The translations under genes and the position numbers were made by a program. Shown piece after piece: positions 1-9,648 of a stretch of 64,000 nt of DNA (position 1 is its first letter; the number at the start of each line of letters is the position of its first letter). A model generated the notes under the pieces. That model was not told the DNA's origin. It was given only the letters and a program-made list of their open reading frames with translations, and searched no databases. Source of the DNA: Bryobacterales bacterium (GTDB taxonomy: Bacteria > Acidobacteriota > Terriglobia > Bryobacterales > UBA6623). Location: positions 1-64,000 of the forward strand of contig JAPPMG010000066.1 of the NCBI GenBank assembly GCA_028819215.1. Direction: 5' to 3'.

Positions 1-1
1 T

Positions 2-184
2 CTGATCGTATCGCGCGCCACGGCGGGCCCCGCACTCGATCCTATGGTATTTAACAATAGCGCCCCCGCCATTTGTAACGTTAACTCGGCCGCGCAGGCG
101 GCGGCCGGCGACGTCGTGCGGGTCGTGGGCTGCGCGGGCATGACGCTCTTGGTCGAAGTCTCCCCGCCAGATACGGATGGCTGA
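2..184 (+). CDS. C-terminal end of an unidentified protein (5' truncated by window edge)
   Basis: Open frame from window edge: LIVSRATAGPALDPMVFNNSAPAICNVNSAAQAAAGDVVRVVGCAGMTLLVEVSPPDTDG then TGA; convergent with the TPR gene. Confidence 0.4.
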   Translation: MIVSRATAGPALDPMVFNNSAPAICNVNSAAQAAAGDVVRVVGCAGMTLLVEVSPPDTDG

Positions 185-204
185 GTCCTGCCCGCCTGCC
201 CGCG

Positions 205-1629
205 TCACAGACCGAACTCACTTGCGACCCGGGCTGCAACCTCGGCGTGGCCTCCGGCACGGGCCTTCTCCAGCGCCATCCGGGCGTATTGCTGGGCACG
301 AGCCGGGTCGGCCAGCTCGCGATAGACTGCTGCGAGCAAGTAGGCCTGCAGCGGCGCCCCCGGATTCTCTCGCTCTAGCGCCTTGTGGAGCAAGGGCAGC
401 GCGTCGCGGTAGCGCCCCCTCTCTGCAAGCCGCCGACCGAGGTGGTAGTTCGCCTGGGGGTGTGACGGGTCATGCTCGATGGCAAGCCGGTAGTGCCGGG
501 CGGCTTCAGCGTCTTGTCGGGTCTGCTCCAGTGCGTTGGCTAAGTTGTTGTGCGCATTTGCGTCTTGGGGATTGATGGCAAGGGCCTTCCGGAACGCCGC
601 GGCCGCCCCGGTGTAGTCAGCGGCAAAATGTCGTGACACGCCATAGTTGTAGTGCGCTTCTGCGATCGAGGGGTTGAGGCTCACGGCACGCTCGTAGTGC
701 TTCGCCACTTCGTCATGTCGATCGAGCTGCCCGTAGACCACGATGAGATTCACATGAGCTTGGGCATAGTTGGGATCGATCTCGAGCGCACTGCCGTAGA
801 GCGCCAAAGCACCTTCGAAGTCGCCGCGGTCTTGCAATGCCCGGGCGTCATTGAAGGCTTGCTGGGCGCTCGCGGATCGAACCGTGTCCATGGCATCTAT
901 CAGGGGGTCCTCGTAGTGGCGCCGAAGCGCGGCCCGGGAGGATTCGTAGCGTTCCAAGTGCTCCTCCGCCTCAGCCTCGCGACCGGCTGACCTCAGTTCC
1001 TGACCCAGTGCGTAGATCGCCTCTCGATAGTCCGGCTCGGTCGCTAGCGCCGCTTCGAAATGCCGGATCGCCGTGCCATCGGCCTGCCCGGAAGCGATCC
1101 GGCCCAGGCGGTAATGCACGGCGGCGCTATCGGGCGCAAGGCGAAGCGCCTGCCGCAGAGCGTCTTCCGCGGCGGAGCGCTCTCCAGACAGCTCCAGCAA
1201 GTCTGCGCGCCGAATGGCAGTGGGAAGGTCGTTCGGGCGCATGGCGGCAGCGGCTTCGAAGGCAACCAGCGCCGCTGCGGTCTGTCCCAGATCCGAGCGG
1301 GTCACGGCAAGCAGGTACGACCACTCGAACTCCCGCGGCTCTAGGTGCCGGCATCGTTCGAAGCAGGCTGCGGCGGCTTGGTTCTGGCCGTACGCGTAGA
1401 GCACCCTGCCAAGCGCACCTACAGCCTCGGCGCTGTCCGGCTCTGCCTGCGCTCGCTCGGCGGCGGCCCGGATCTGCTCGCGCACCGTCGGCGCGAACCC
1501 ATCCAAGACCGGATCCGGCACGGGCGGCAGCGAGGAGTCGGAACAGGACCATTGCAGGATCGCCGCCGCGGCGATGCAAGCGACGACCGCCAGCCCCGGC
1601 CCGCGCCGGCAATCAGTCCGCAAAGGCAT
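205..1629 (-). CDS. TPR-repeat protein, probable lipoprotein
   Basis: Hydrophobic N-terminus ending ILQWSCSDSS (lipobox-like); repeated TPR motifs (NYAQAHVNLIVVYGQLDRHDEVAKHYERAVSLNP, NPQDANAHNNLANALEQTRQDAEAARHYRLAIEHDP). Confidence 0.85.
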   Translation of the reverse strand: MPLRTDCRRGPGLAVVACIAAAAILQWSCSDSSLPPVPDPVLDGFAPTVREQIRAAAERAQAEPDSAEAVGALGRVLYAYGQNQAAAACFERCRHLEPREFEWSYLLAVTRSDLGQTAAALVAFEAAAAMRPNDLPTAIRRADLLELSGERSAAEDALRQALRLAPDSAAVHYRLGRIASGQADGTAIRHFEAALATEPDYREAIYALGQELRSAGREAEAEEHLERYESSRAALRRHYEDPLIDAMDTVRSASAQQAFNDARALQDRGDFEGALALYGSALEIDPNYAQAHVNLIVVYGQLDRHDEVAKHYERAVSLNPSIAEAHYNYGVSRHFAADYTGAAAAFRKALAINPQDANAHNNLANALEQTRQDAEAARHYRLAIEHDPSHPQANYHLGRRLAERGRYRDALPLLHKALERENPGAPLQAYLLAAVYRELADPARAQQYARMALEKARAGGHAEVAARVASEFGL

Positions 1630-2911
1630 CGCGAATCCTGCCAGCTGCGTATACGGACCCCAGGCGCGCCTTGGCGAGCTCGTATTCGGCCGCGATCAAG
1701 CCGCCCCATGCAGCGGACTCCTCGATCCGCCCGCGCTGTAAGTCCTCCAGCGCGATCCGGCCCTCTTCGAACTGCGCGAGGAGCACGTCCAGACTCTCGC
1801 GGGCGTAAGCGAGTTCCCGGCCCGCCAATGCGCGGCCGCGCTGGGCCTCTTCCAGTGCGGCCCCGGCCCGCTGCGTTGCCAGTTCCAGCGCCGTCCGCTT
1901 GGCGGCCTTGCGCAGCGAGAGCTCGCGTTCGTCCAGCCGCGCCCTGGCCACCCTCTCGGCAACGCCGCGACCTGTGAAGATCGGAACCTCCACCGCGATG
2001 CCGGCTTGCCAATTGTGGCGCTGGAAGCGTCGGAAGAAGTCGTCGTAGTTGTTGAATCTCGCCAGGAGCGAATACTGCCCCACGATGTCCAGCCGCGGGT
2101 TTCGAGCGGACTTGGCGCTGCTAGCGCGGTGTCTGGCGGCACGCAAGCCCGCATCCAGAGCGGCGATCTCGGGATGCTCGCCGATCGGCCTGCCAGCTAT
2201 CCCATGGGCGGCGTCCAAGACCGCGGCGCTGTCCGCGGCCGAGCCGTCTGCGACCAGCCTCACGTCAGGCCCGAGGCCGAGCATCCGCCTCAGTTCCGCT
2301 TCCAGCAAGTCCGCGCGAGACTGCGACGCTGCCAACCTGTCGAGGGCTCGCGCCGTGTCAAGGCGTGCCCGGCTCAGCGCCAGCGGAATCTCGAAGCCTT
2401 CCTCGACGCGTGCTGCAGCGGAGGACTCGATCCGCTGGAAGTGCTCGAGCTCACCCTGTCTGCGCCGGTGCTCCGCGAGCGCAAGCTCGAAATCCAAGTA
2501 GGCGATCCCTGCCAAGTAGGCGGCTCGCTCCGCAATCGCCGCGGCTTCGTGCTCTCCAGAGCGGATTTCCTCGCGAGCACCTCTGGCCCGCCCCGGCCGC
2601 TCGGTGTCCAAGAGCGGCTGCCTCAGCGTGATCTGCGCAATCGAGGGACTCGCGCCCAGAACGCTCTGCGGAATGCCGGCGGTGGCGCCCAGGCCGGACC
2701 CTCCGTACAACTGCGTGGCGCGCTCGGCGCGGACAAGCGCCAGGGCGTTGGCCGAGCGTTCGACCGCCAGCTGTGCCAAGCGCACGTCGGGGTCCGCCAC
2801 CAGCGCAATCTGAATGACCTCCCTTAGGTCGATAGAACGTGCCTGCGGCTGCTCAGCCTGAACGCCTGCAGTGGCTGCCGAGAGGCACAGAAGAGTAGCA
2901 ATCCTAGTCAT
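1613..2911 (-). CDS. TolC-family outer membrane efflux protein
   Basis: Start re-assigned to MTRIATLLCLSAATAGVQAEQ (signal peptide); LREVIQIALVADPDVRLAQLAVERS and long coiled-coil with ...YELAKARLGSVYAAGRIRDA, typical of TolC family; overlaps neighbours on both sides. Confidence 0.85.
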   Translation of the reverse strand: MTRIATLLCLSAATAGVQAEQPQARSIDLREVIQIALVADPDVRLAQLAVERSANALALVRAERATQLYGGSGLGATAGIPQSVLGASPSIAQITLRQPLLDTERPGRARGAREEIRSGEHEAAAIAERAAYLAGIAYLDFELALAEHRRRQGELEHFQRIESSAAARVEEGFEIPLALSRARLDTARALDRLAASQSRADLLEAELRRMLGLGPDVRLVADGSAADSAAVLDAAHGIAGRPIGEHPEIAALDAGLRAARHRASSAKSARNPRLDIVGQYSLLARFNNYDDFFRRFQRHNWQAGIAVEVPIFTGRGVAERVARARLDERELSLRKAAKRTALELATQRAGAALEEAQRGRALAGRELAYARESLDVLLAQFEEGRIALEDLQRGRIEESAAWGGLIAAEYELAKARLGSVYAAGRIRDAFAD

Positions 2912-4142
2912 GTCGAAGGGCCTCCGCCGGATCGAGGTTAGCCGCACGGGCCGCCGGAAGCAGACCGAACACACCGCCGCAGGCCGCCGCGCCGAGGAGA
3001 GCGAGAGCGACCCAATGACTCGGAACGCGCGGTGCCAGCTCTGGCCAGACCAGCGCCGCCGCCCACGGGATGCCGACCCCCACCAATGCCCCGCTGACGC
3101 CGCCGACCGCCGCAAGCAGCATGGCTTCGAACACGAACTGCGCCCGGATCTCTCGCCGGGAGGCTCCCACCGCCCGGCGAATGCCAATCTCGACCGTGCG
3201 CTCCGAGACTGCGATCAACATCATGTTCATGATGAACACCCCACTAACCGCAAGGGTAATTGAAGCGACCAGGATCAAGGCAACGCTAAGTGCCAACAGG
3301 ACCCTCCTTGCTGTGGCCAGAATCCCCGCTAGCGTTTCGACGCGGTACAGCGAACCGGCGCGGTGGCGAGACTCGAGCGTCTCTCGCACCATCCCGGCAA
3401 CCTCCTCGACTCTCTGCTGCGACCTGACCGAAACGTAGAGCGGATCGACCCGCTCGGTCTCTTGGAAGTAGCGCAGCACGGTGTGCGGCACCAGCATGGA
3501 GCGCTCGGACACTTCAGACTGCCCGTACGTCTCGACGCGCTCGGAAAACACGCCGATAACCTTGAACTCAATTCCGTGCGCCGTGACGCTCTGGCCGACG
3601 GCGGCCGCGCCAGAGCCAAACAGGTCCTGCCCGAGGCGGCGCGTGACCAAGCAGACCCGGGCCCTGCCTTCCAGGTCGGCCCGCTCCAAGAAGCGACCGT
3701 GATGGACCACTGGGTTCCGCACCCGAAGGTAGGACTCGCTGGAGCCCAGGATGCGGATCTGGGTCGGACGGCCGTGGATCATGATGGAATCCCACGTGCT
3801 GCTCACGCCGGCAACCGCGGCGGCCAGCGCGCCCAACCGAAGTCGCACGGCTTCGACGTCCGCGAGGTCGATGTAATCCGCTTCCGAATCCGAGACATTC
3901 CCGCCGGCCTCATAGTAGGCATACACCAGGTTCGAGCCAACACCTTGTATCTGAGCCAGAACGAACTGGCTGCCTGTCGCCGCAACTGTGGCGACGAGCA
4001 CCACGGCAGCTACGGCAGCTGCCATGCTGGCGGCCGTGAGTGCCGAGCGCAGCCTCTGGGCCCGCAGAGCGCGCAGGCCGGCGAGAGCGATTTCTCGGTG
4101 CGCCAGAGATTCCTTCGGCCGCATCCTCTCTAGCCTAAGCAC
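2904..4142 (-). CDS. ABC transporter permease, MacB/FtsX type
   Basis: N-terminal TM plus MacB-like periplasmic region, C-terminal FtsX-like TM domain (SERTVEIGIRRAVGASRREIRAQFVFEAMLLAAVGGVSGALVGVGI). Confidence 0.85.
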   Translation of the reverse strand: MLRLERMRPKESLAHREIALAGLRALRAQRLRSALTAASMAAAVAAVVLVATVAATGSQFVLAQIQGVGSNLVYAYYEAGGNVSDSEADYIDLADVEAVRLRLGALAAAVAGVSSTWDSIMIHGRPTQIRILGSSESYLRVRNPVVHHGRFLERADLEGRARVCLVTRRLGQDLFGSGAAAVGQSVTAHGIEFKVIGVFSERVETYGQSEVSERSMLVPHTVLRYFQETERVDPLYVSVRSQQRVEEVAGMVRETLESRHRAGSLYRVETLAGILATARRVLLALSVALILVASITLAVSGVFIMNMMLIAVSERTVEIGIRRAVGASRREIRAQFVFEAMLLAAVGGVSGALVGVGIPWAAALVWPELAPRVPSHWVALALLGAAACGGVFGLLPAARAANLDPAEALRHD

Positions 4143-4292
4143 TCCTCGCGGTCTACCGGTCCCCTGTGGCGCGAATCAGCGCGGTCGCACGCCCGCGCCG
4201 GCTCGCTCCGCCATCATTGGTCATCGACCCAGACAGCTTACGAGTCCCTGTCGGCGCGCGAGCCAAGCGGCACCTCTGGCGGCGATCGCGAC

Positions 4293-5069
4293 CTACCTCG
4301 GGATTTTCTTCAACAGCGCTCGCACTTCGAACAGCGGTGTCCCGCTCGGATCGCGATCAGGGCTAGCGAGATAGCGCTCGGCAAGCTGCTTGGCGCGCGG
4401 ATACAGCGACTTGCGCCTGGCCCCAATCCAAGCCTCGGCAGCCGCCAGCCATACAGCCGGATTCTCCGGATCGCGTGCAAGCGCGGCTTCAAACAGGTGG
4501 TCGCTCTCGGCGTGCGACCCGCGCCTTGCCAAGCAGCCCGCGTGCGCTACGAGATAGCTTGAGTCGTCGGGGGCTCGCTCGCGGGCCAGTTCGAACTGCT
4601 TGCACGCCTGTTCGATCTCGCCAACATCCTCGTGCCAGATTCCTAATGCATAGGCACCGTGCGCGGAACTGACTGCCTGAATGCGCTCGGCAACGCCGCG
4701 CGCATCGCGCTTGCTGCCCCCGGCGATTCCAGGAGCCTCCAACAGGAATCCCATCAGCGCGTCCAGCGCGTCGATGTTGGAGCCGTCAAGCTCGACCGCC
4801 TTCTCGAACTGCCGCTTGACCCGCGCTACCAGCGGCATGGCTCCGAGGCGTCGAAACGCGGACATGGTTTGCACGCGCCGTCCGATCGCAAGCCCGACCC
4901 AGAGGTTTATCTCGGAATCCTCTGGATCTTCGCGCAAGGCCCTTGCGAACGCCCGCTGCGCCTGCTCATACTCCTCGGCGGCGTAGTGCTGGAGAGCCTG
5001 CTCCCGGTGCTGCTCGGCCGACGCCGCGCCGACCAACAGCAGCAGGACGACAACGATCCTGCTAGTCAT
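4293..5069 (-). CDS. TPR-repeat secreted protein
   Basis: Signal peptide MTSRIVVVLLLLVGAASAEQ then HYAAEEYEQAQRAFARALREDPEDSEINLWVGLAIGRR; overlaps adaptor gene by 8 nt. Confidence 0.75.
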   Translation of the reverse strand: MTSRIVVVLLLLVGAASAEQHREQALQHYAAEEYEQAQRAFARALREDPEDSEINLWVGLAIGRRVQTMSAFRRLGAMPLVARVKRQFEKAVELDGSNIDALDALMGFLLEAPGIAGGSKRDARGVAERIQAVSSAHGAYALGIWHEDVGEIEQACKQFELARERAPDDSSYLVAHAGCLARRGSHAESDHLFEAALARDPENPAVWLAAAEAWIGARRKSLYPRAKQLAERYLASPDRDPSGTPLFEVRALLKKIPR

Positions 5070-6270
5070 CGGTCGCCTGATCCAGGTGCAACGGCTGTCC
5101 GTCGCTGAGAGTGCGATCCCGCGGTAGCGCAATGGAGTCAGACTCCGCCAAGCCGCTGACAATTTCGGCATATACGGGCCCGACCACTCCCAGAGCCACG
5201 GCGCGCCTCGCCGCACGGCCCTCTTCGACCACCCACACGAAAGGCTCTTCGCCGCCACCCATCACGGCTGCGCGCGGCACGCTGAGCGCGCGCTCGGCTC
5301 GCTGCGTCACGATCCGCACCCGCACGGCCAGCCCCGGCAGGAGCAGGTTCTCCGGATCATCCGCCTGGCACAAGACCTCGCCCACGCGTCGCGGGCCGAC
5401 TTCGATCACTTCCGTAGCCAGTGTCCCTACCTGGCATTCCCACTCCCGATCGGGGTATGCGTCGGCGCTGATGCGAGCGACCGAGCCCTGCGGGATCCTG
5501 CCAAGTTCAGGCTCGTCGACGAAGACGCGTACCGTCACACTCTCAGTGGTCCCTATGCGAGCGACCAAGCTTCCGTATTCCAGAAAATCGCCTTCCCGGA
5601 CCGCCAGCGAGAAAAGCGTGCCGTCGGCCGGGGCCCGCAACACAAGAGCCTCGACGGCTCGCTCCGCTTCATGCAGCTCTGCCTCCGCTTCTAGAATCGC
5701 GGCTCCAAGTTCCGAGCGCCGCCCCTTCAGCGGCGGCGCCTGCAATTGATAGCTGAGAGCTTCGATTTCGTCTGCGAGGTCTTGCAAGGCACGCGCTTGG
5801 GCATCTACTTCGGACCGGGCAACCGCGTTCCGAGCCAATAGCCGCCGGAGACTCTCGAGATCCTCTGACGCCCGAGACCGTGCGGCCTCCAGCTGCGTCA
5901 GCTCGCCACGAAGCTGGGAGCTGCGAAGCGGATCTAGACCGGCCTCCAGCTGCACCAAGCGAGCCTTGGCGGCCGCCAAGCGAGCGGCGGATCGATCGCG
6001 TGCCGCCCCTTGACCGGCGTCGACCAGCCGCAGCAGTGGCTCGTCCCGCTCGACCTGACCCCCGCGCTGGGCGTAGATCTGGCCGACCCGACCCGACGCA
6101 CTCGAGTGCACAGCGACAGTCCGTTCTGCCTCGATCCGGCCGTTGGTGGTCAAGGCGCTCTCGATGTCCCGGCGGGCGGGCCTGACGCCATCTACGCCCT
6201 CGGTAGGGCCGACACATGACAAGGCCGCGCCCAAGCCCCAGGCGCAGAAAATCAGTGCAGCCTTCGGCAT
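5062..6270 (-). CDS. HlyD/RND-type periplasmic adaptor subunit
   Basis: RIEAERTVAVHSSASGRVGQIYAQRGGQVERDEPLLRL ... LRAPADGTLFSLAVREGDFLEYGSLVARI ... DEPELGRIPQGSVARISADAYPDREWECQVGTLATEV. Confidence 0.85.
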   Translation of the reverse strand: MPKAALIFCAWGLGAALSCVGPTEGVDGVRPARRDIESALTTNGRIEAERTVAVHSSASGRVGQIYAQRGGQVERDEPLLRLVDAGQGAARDRSAARLAAAKARLVQLEAGLDPLRSSQLRGELTQLEAARSRASEDLESLRRLLARNAVARSEVDAQARALQDLADEIEALSYQLQAPPLKGRRSELGAAILEAEAELHEAERAVEALVLRAPADGTLFSLAVREGDFLEYGSLVARIGTTESVTVRVFVDEPELGRIPQGSVARISADAYPDREWECQVGTLATEVIEVGPRRVGEVLCQADDPENLLLPGLAVRVRIVTQRAERALSVPRAAVMGGGEEPFVWVVEEGRAARRAVALGVVGPVYAEIVSGLAESDSIALPRDRTLSDGQPLHLDQATDD

Positions 6271-6278
6271 CTGCCCTG

Positions 6279-7085
6279 CTAGCGAGCCTCAGCCTCTCCA
6301 CCCGGCCGGTGGCTGAAGGCCCAGACGCGCAAGTCCGACTCGCCAGGAGTGAAGTCTACGATCGCGTATTCGCCCGCCGCGAGCGGCGCCACCGGCCACA
6401 CCTTGTAGACCAGCGGAGCCAACTGCTGCCGGAAGACCTCAACCTCCTCTTGCGCTTCGAACTGCTCGTCTGACCTCGGGACCGTGTACACCTGCTGCAC
6501 GATACGCCTGTCCTTCTTGCGCTCCGGCTCGATCCGCGCGATGCCAAAGCGCGAAAAGCTGTCCAAGCGGATATAGAAGGCGGGCTTCTCATCGGTGGTA
6601 ACCGTGCTCGCAGACAGCCCCTTGATGGACAACGTGCGCTTGCCGGCAATGACCGGCGCCGGTGCCAGAATATTCAGGAAGGACCGCCCGGTGCTGCGGT
6701 CGATCTCGTAGAAAACCTGTTCCACCGGCACCGGTTCCTGCCCGCGGAGATAGTAGACGCCGTCCTCCAAGGGCACCGAGTGCAGCTCGGTTCGCGCCCG
6801 CCGCTCGGCCAACCGTTCCCGGCGTTCCTCCGCCTGCCGCTGCTCGAGCTCCGCCCTGCGAGCCCTGTTGTAGACGTTAGTGCGCTCGAGATCGACAATC
6901 GCGGCTGGAACCTCCTCCCACTGGCCCCGCTCGGAGCTGAAATAGCGCACGCGGTCGTCGACCACCTCGTACTCGCGAACATCTAGGCGCGTGCCGTCCG
7001 TGAGGAAGATTGCGCGGCTCTGCGCCTGTGCGGCAACCGCGAAGGCGAGCAGCGCGACCATGGCGCGAACGAATTGACCCCTCAT
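6279..7085 (-). CDS. Secreted protein of unknown function
   Basis: Start MRGQFVRAMVALLAFAVAAQAQ (signal peptide); 9 nt upstream of the adaptor gene; charged central segment. Confidence 0.6.
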   Translation of the reverse strand: MRGQFVRAMVALLAFAVAAQAQSRAIFLTDGTRLDVREYEVVDDRVRYFSSERGQWEEVPAAIVDLERTNVYNRARRAELEQRQAEERRERLAERRARTELHSVPLEDGVYYLRGQEPVPVEQVFYEIDRSTGRSFLNILAPAPVIAGKRTLSIKGLSASTVTTDEKPAFYIRLDSFSRFGIARIEPERKKDRRIVQQVYTVPRSDEQFEAQEEVEVFRQQLAPLVYKVWPVAPLAAGEYAIVDFTPGESDLRVWAFSHRPGGEAEAR

Positions 7086-7150
7086 GGCTGGTGGACCGGC
7101 AACTCTCTCAATGTTATGCCCAGTCGGCCCGTCTTGGCCGGCTCGGCGAG

Positions 7151-9553
7151 CTAGAACCGTACGCGCAGTTGCACGGTCGCCTGGCGGCCCGGCGCAAGGG
7201 CCGTGCCCGAGAAGAGCCCGCTGAAATTGATGACGTTGAGCCGGTTCGTAGCGTTGCGCAGGTCGAACTGGAGTGTCGCGGACTTGCTTCCCCGCTCCCA
7301 TACGCGGGATCCGACAGAGAAGTCGAGGCTGAGATTGGGGTGCACTCGCGAGCGCGCGAAATTCACTTTCCTGAGGATGGCGCCCGGAACCGGCTGAGCT
7401 TCGTCGTCGCCATCGTCATCGTCGTCCCCGTCGTCGTCGTCCCCGTCATCATCGTCCCCGTCATCGTCGTCATCATCGTCGTCGTCATCCTCCAGTTCAA
7501 CAGGCAACCCGCTTCCGTACCGGATGCCGAACGAAGCCCAGACTCTGGGATGAATCTGGAATCGGACGGTCGTCGCGACGGTGTTCCGCTGGTCTTGACT
7601 GATCGGGAACTCCTCGACCACGTCCCGGAGTTCCTCCGCCTCCCCGCCCTCCACGAAGAGTCCGCCCGTGACCGGAGATCTAGCCCTTCCCAGCATGTTG
7701 GAGTAGCTGGCGACTGCCGAGATGCCCTTCCATCGCGGGGCTTCGATGCGGACCTCGGTCCCTTCAATCGCCGCCGAATCGAACGTGATCGGGAAAGACA
7801 GGCCGGTATTGAGGAAGACGTCGTCATCGATGTAGTTCTGGAACCGGCGCCAGTAGTGCTTGGCGTCGATCCGCATTGCGCCCCCGATCGGTTTGCGCAT
7901 GCCGATTTCGATGAAATGCCCCTTGTTGGCCGGAACCGCCAGAACCTCTTCGACAGCGTCCAGCCCCAAGCCGGTCCCGGCACTGCTCAGCAGCAAGTTC
8001 TCGGTCGGGGGCGGCTGGAAGATCCGGTCGTAGGAGGCATACAGCTGGAGTCCCGCCGGGGGAACGAAGTAGCTGGCCGCGAGGCGCGGGCTGAACGCGC
8101 GATCCGAAATCAGCAGGCGGTACTCGTCGAAACGGAAGCCGATGCTGGCTGCGAAGTTGCCGGCCCGCAGCTGGTCGTAAGCGTAGAAGCTGGCCTCGGT
8201 GCTGCGCTGCCTGTCGCGGAAGTCCAGATCGAAGTCCGGCAGTTCGTCGGGCTCCGCCATCAGGAAGCGTTCCCGGAGCCCGCTGGATCGAATGTCCCCG
8301 CCGATCTTGAGTGTATGGCGCTCTCCCTCGAACGTCACGTCGGCCATCACCACGCCTTGGCTGAACCCGCGATCCTGCGAAACGTAGACAGGCGTCGACA
8401 GTTCGTTGCTCCAAAGTTCGCTGGTCAGGTCCCGCAGCATCCCGCGGACCGATACCAGCGTCCGGCTTGACAGCGTGCCCTGATAGTGCACCTGCCCTGC
8501 TGTCTCGCTCGACCGGCGGTCCTGTCGCTGCCCTGCCTCCTGCTGGACCAGGTCATTCGGTACCAGGAAGTTCGTGCGGTTCGTGCGCGCGTACCCAGTC
8601 AGCCGATGGCGGCTGCTGAGATCGCGGGCGAACCGCGCGTTGCCGCCGCCGGAACTGCCGCGATTCGTGAAGTTTTCCAGCGAGGGCGGATCGAGGTACC
8701 GGTCGGTGGCGCCCCCCTGAATTCCGATCGTCAGTTCTGTGCCGCCGCTCGCGTACTGGTGCGAGAACGCGCCGATGCGCGTCGCATAGCCCCCGCCCTG
8801 CACATCGAGCGAGGTCCGGTGTCCGCTGATAGCACTCCGTCGCGTGTCAAGCGCGATCACCCCTCCCAGCCTCCGGCCGTATTCGGCCGGAATGCCCGCG
8901 GTAAGGACTGTGACTGCCTCGAACTCGGAGTTCTCGAACGCCGGCGCGAAGGCTATCGAGCGATTGTCGTACAGGGGCATGCCGTCGATTACGTACTGCG
9001 TGTCGTACTCGGACCCCCGTGGGTGGAGCACGGCATTGGCTTCCAGCAACCATCCGGGCATCGCCGTGACCATGTCGACGGTACTCCGGCCCAGAGTGGT
9101 TCCCAGGGCCTGCTCGAGGTCCTCGCGTCCGGATCGCGTGCCCTGCGACGGCCGGTACGGCTCGAACAGGGGCGCGCGGGCGCGAACGGTGACTTGCTCC
9201 CGGACCGTGGCCACGGAGAGTGCGATCTCGACGACCCGCGGAACTGCCGACTGCAATGCGATGCGGCGTTCCGCAACCTCGAATCCCTCGTGGCGCGCTG
9301 TGAGCAAGTAGGTGCCTGGAGGAATGCGATGCAGGGTCGCTCGTCCTTCGGCGTCGGCGACCGCGCCCGCGATGAATTGGGGACTTCGCGAGACGAGCTC
9401 GAGCGCGGCAGGTACGCCCTGGCCACTAGGGTCGATGACGCGAACCTCCAGCCGGCCGTCCATCACTTGGGACGGGGCGGACGGGACGAGAAGAATGGAG
9501 CACGACAACACCGTGGCAACAAGGCGAAGGCGGGCAAAGTGAGAGCGAGACAT
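7151..9553 (-). CDS. TonB-dependent receptor with carboxypeptidase-regulatory-like N-terminal domain
   Basis: GRLEVRVIDPSGQGVPAALELVSRSPQF.. domain, plug region (TQYVIDGMPLYDNRSIAFAPAFENSEFEAVTVLTAGIPAEYGRRLGGVIALDTRR), C-terminal beta strand ATVQLRVRF. Confidence 0.85.
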   Translation of the reverse strand: MSRSHFARLRLVATVLSCSILLVPSAPSQVMDGRLEVRVIDPSGQGVPAALELVSRSPQFIAGAVADAEGRATLHRIPPGTYLLTARHEGFEVAERRIALQSAVPRVVEIALSVATVREQVTVRARAPLFEPYRPSQGTRSGREDLEQALGTTLGRSTVDMVTAMPGWLLEANAVLHPRGSEYDTQYVIDGMPLYDNRSIAFAPAFENSEFEAVTVLTAGIPAEYGRRLGGVIALDTRRSAISGHRTSLDVQGGGYATRIGAFSHQYASGGTELTIGIQGGATDRYLDPPSLENFTNRGSSGGGNARFARDLSSRHRLTGYARTNRTNFLVPNDLVQQEAGQRQDRRSSETAGQVHYQGTLSSRTLVSVRGMLRDLTSELWSNELSTPVYVSQDRGFSQGVVMADVTFEGERHTLKIGGDIRSSGLRERFLMAEPDELPDFDLDFRDRQRSTEASFYAYDQLRAGNFAASIGFRFDEYRLLISDRAFSPRLAASYFVPPAGLQLYASYDRIFQPPPTENLLLSSAGTGLGLDAVEEVLAVPANKGHFIEIGMRKPIGGAMRIDAKHYWRRFQNYIDDDVFLNTGLSFPITFDSAAIEGTEVRIEAPRWKGISAVASYSNMLGRARSPVTGGLFVEGGEAEELRDVVEEFPISQDQRNTVATTVRFQIHPRVWASFGIRYGSGLPVELEDDDDDDDDDDGDDDDGDDDDGDDDDDGDDEAQPVPGAILRKVNFARSRVHPNLSLDFSVGSRVWERGSKSATLQFDLRNATNRLNVINFSGLFSGTALAPGRQATVQLRVRF

Positions 9554-9648
9554 GGGCTACACTTGTACATTCCATTTCGCCCGGTTTCGTTCAGGGTTTT
9601 TCTGATCACGCCTGAAACGGGCGGTGCGAAGCTTGGCCACGTCTGGGC

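Noticed and set aside
7401-7490. CRISPR-like or microsatellite repeat (gtcgtcatc)
   Set aside because: In-frame Asp/Gly codons inside a TonB receptor, no spacer structure
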